From the NCBI GenBank assembly GCA_050725495.1, contig JBOHHM010000269.1, positions 1 to 13,072 of the forward strand: 13,072 nt of DNA, read 5' to 3'. Every line of letters starts with the position of its first letter. Position 1 is the first letter of the stretch. Positions 12,988 through 13,072 of this stretch are shown here, piece after piece. The notes under the pieces were generated by a model, which made no database searches, was not told the DNA's origin, and saw only the letters and a list, made by a program, of their open reading frames with translations. Made by a program: the position numbers and the translations under genes. Origin of the DNA: JBOHHM01 sp050725495. Its GTDB lineage: Bacteria > Pseudomonadota > Gammaproteobacteria > Burkholderiales > Burkholderiaceae_C.

Positions 12988-13072
12988 AGTCAGGTCGGAC
13001 GCGAGCGCCTCGCGCTCGTCGAACACAAAGCAGTTGCCGCGGTAGTGCGCGCCGTCGGTTTCCTCGAAATAC
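12976..13072 (-). CDS. trhO: C-terminal end of a probable tRNA uridine(34) hydroxylase TrhO (UPF0176/YceA), partial
   Basis: Only the last 31 codons are present; the gene enters from the right edge. The peptide YFEETDGAHYRGNCFVFDER followed by EALASDLTATK resembles the segment after the rhodanese domain in UPF0176/TrhO proteins of Proteobacteria, where an LKYFEE...G-CFVFDxR pattern is typical. TrhO uses oxygen to make 5-hydroxyuridine at tRNA position 34. The stop codon TAG lies inside an interspersed repeat, so the last few residues (LTATK) may have been added by insertion of the element. It is convergent with the MFS gene, 60 bp away. The fragment is short, so the call is moderate. Confidence 0.6.
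   Translation of the reverse strand, partial: YFEETDGAHYRGNCFVFDEREALASDLTATK

Noticed and set aside
1..13072. CRISPR array, tRNA or rRNA genes, insertion sequence or phage genes
   Set aside because: No regular spacer-repeat array, tRNA-like cloverleaf, rRNA segment, transposase or integrase was found on either strand; the only repeats are the short interspersed elements and operator repeats reported.

Overview
The window is GC-rich DNA packed with bacterial genes, most likely from a betaproteobacterium of the order Burkholderiales, and probably the family Comamonadaceae (Polaromonas, Rhodoferax, Variovorax or Acidovorax type). Protein style and gene order suggest this. So do short A+T-rich interspersed sequences with a GCTATT...ATAGCTGCTTGCGC pattern, which I recall from that family. 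No genus can be fixed without a search.

Layout. (1) 1-2601, minus strand: a housekeeping tRNA cluster with a partial trmB (tRNA m7G46 methyltransferase) and gluQ (glutamyl-queuosine tRNA-Asp synthetase), preceded by a renalase-like FAD amine oxidase. (2) 2665-6836: a YhaJ-type LysR regulator (minus) divergent from five plus-strand genes: a YhaK-like pirin, a DoxX membrane protein, a WrbA-like flavodoxin, an OsmC/Ohr-family protein and a second, classical pirin. A 19-bp perfect palindrome with a LysR T-N11-A core lies between the divergent genes, about 64 bp upstream of a plausible pirin transcription start. This reads as a quinone or electrophile stress module that joins parts known from E. 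coli (yhaJ, yhaK, yqjF, wrbA) in one place. (3) 6895-7590: a DUF599 membrane protein, probably made from a leaderless message. (4) 7660-12915: a catabolic or uptake unit. A peptide-type (family 5) solute-binding protein and a metal-dependent amidohydrolase run on the minus strand. A GntR/FCD regulator and a YbfB-type MFS transporter, which overlap by ATGA, run on the plus strand. The 266-bp gap between the divergent genes carries several TNGT-N-ACNA-like operator candidates over a possible promoter. No ABC permease or ATPase gene accompanies the binding protein here. The substrate is unknown; the amidohydrolase belongs to the triazine hydrolase / nucleobase deaminase group. (5) 12976-13072: the C-terminal end of a probable trhO gene on the minus strand.

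The most unusual non-genic signal is a family of short A+T-rich elements with a 17-nt GCT-N11-AGC core (357-373, 997-1013, 2022-2038, 12971-12987). Three lie in frame inside trmB, gluQ and the renalase-like gene. The fourth supplies the stop codon of the trhO-like gene. Two of them (gluQ and trhO) share a second hairpin, GCCC-N9-GGGC, at a similar place next to the core. In gluQ the element adds about 21 residues to the enzyme.
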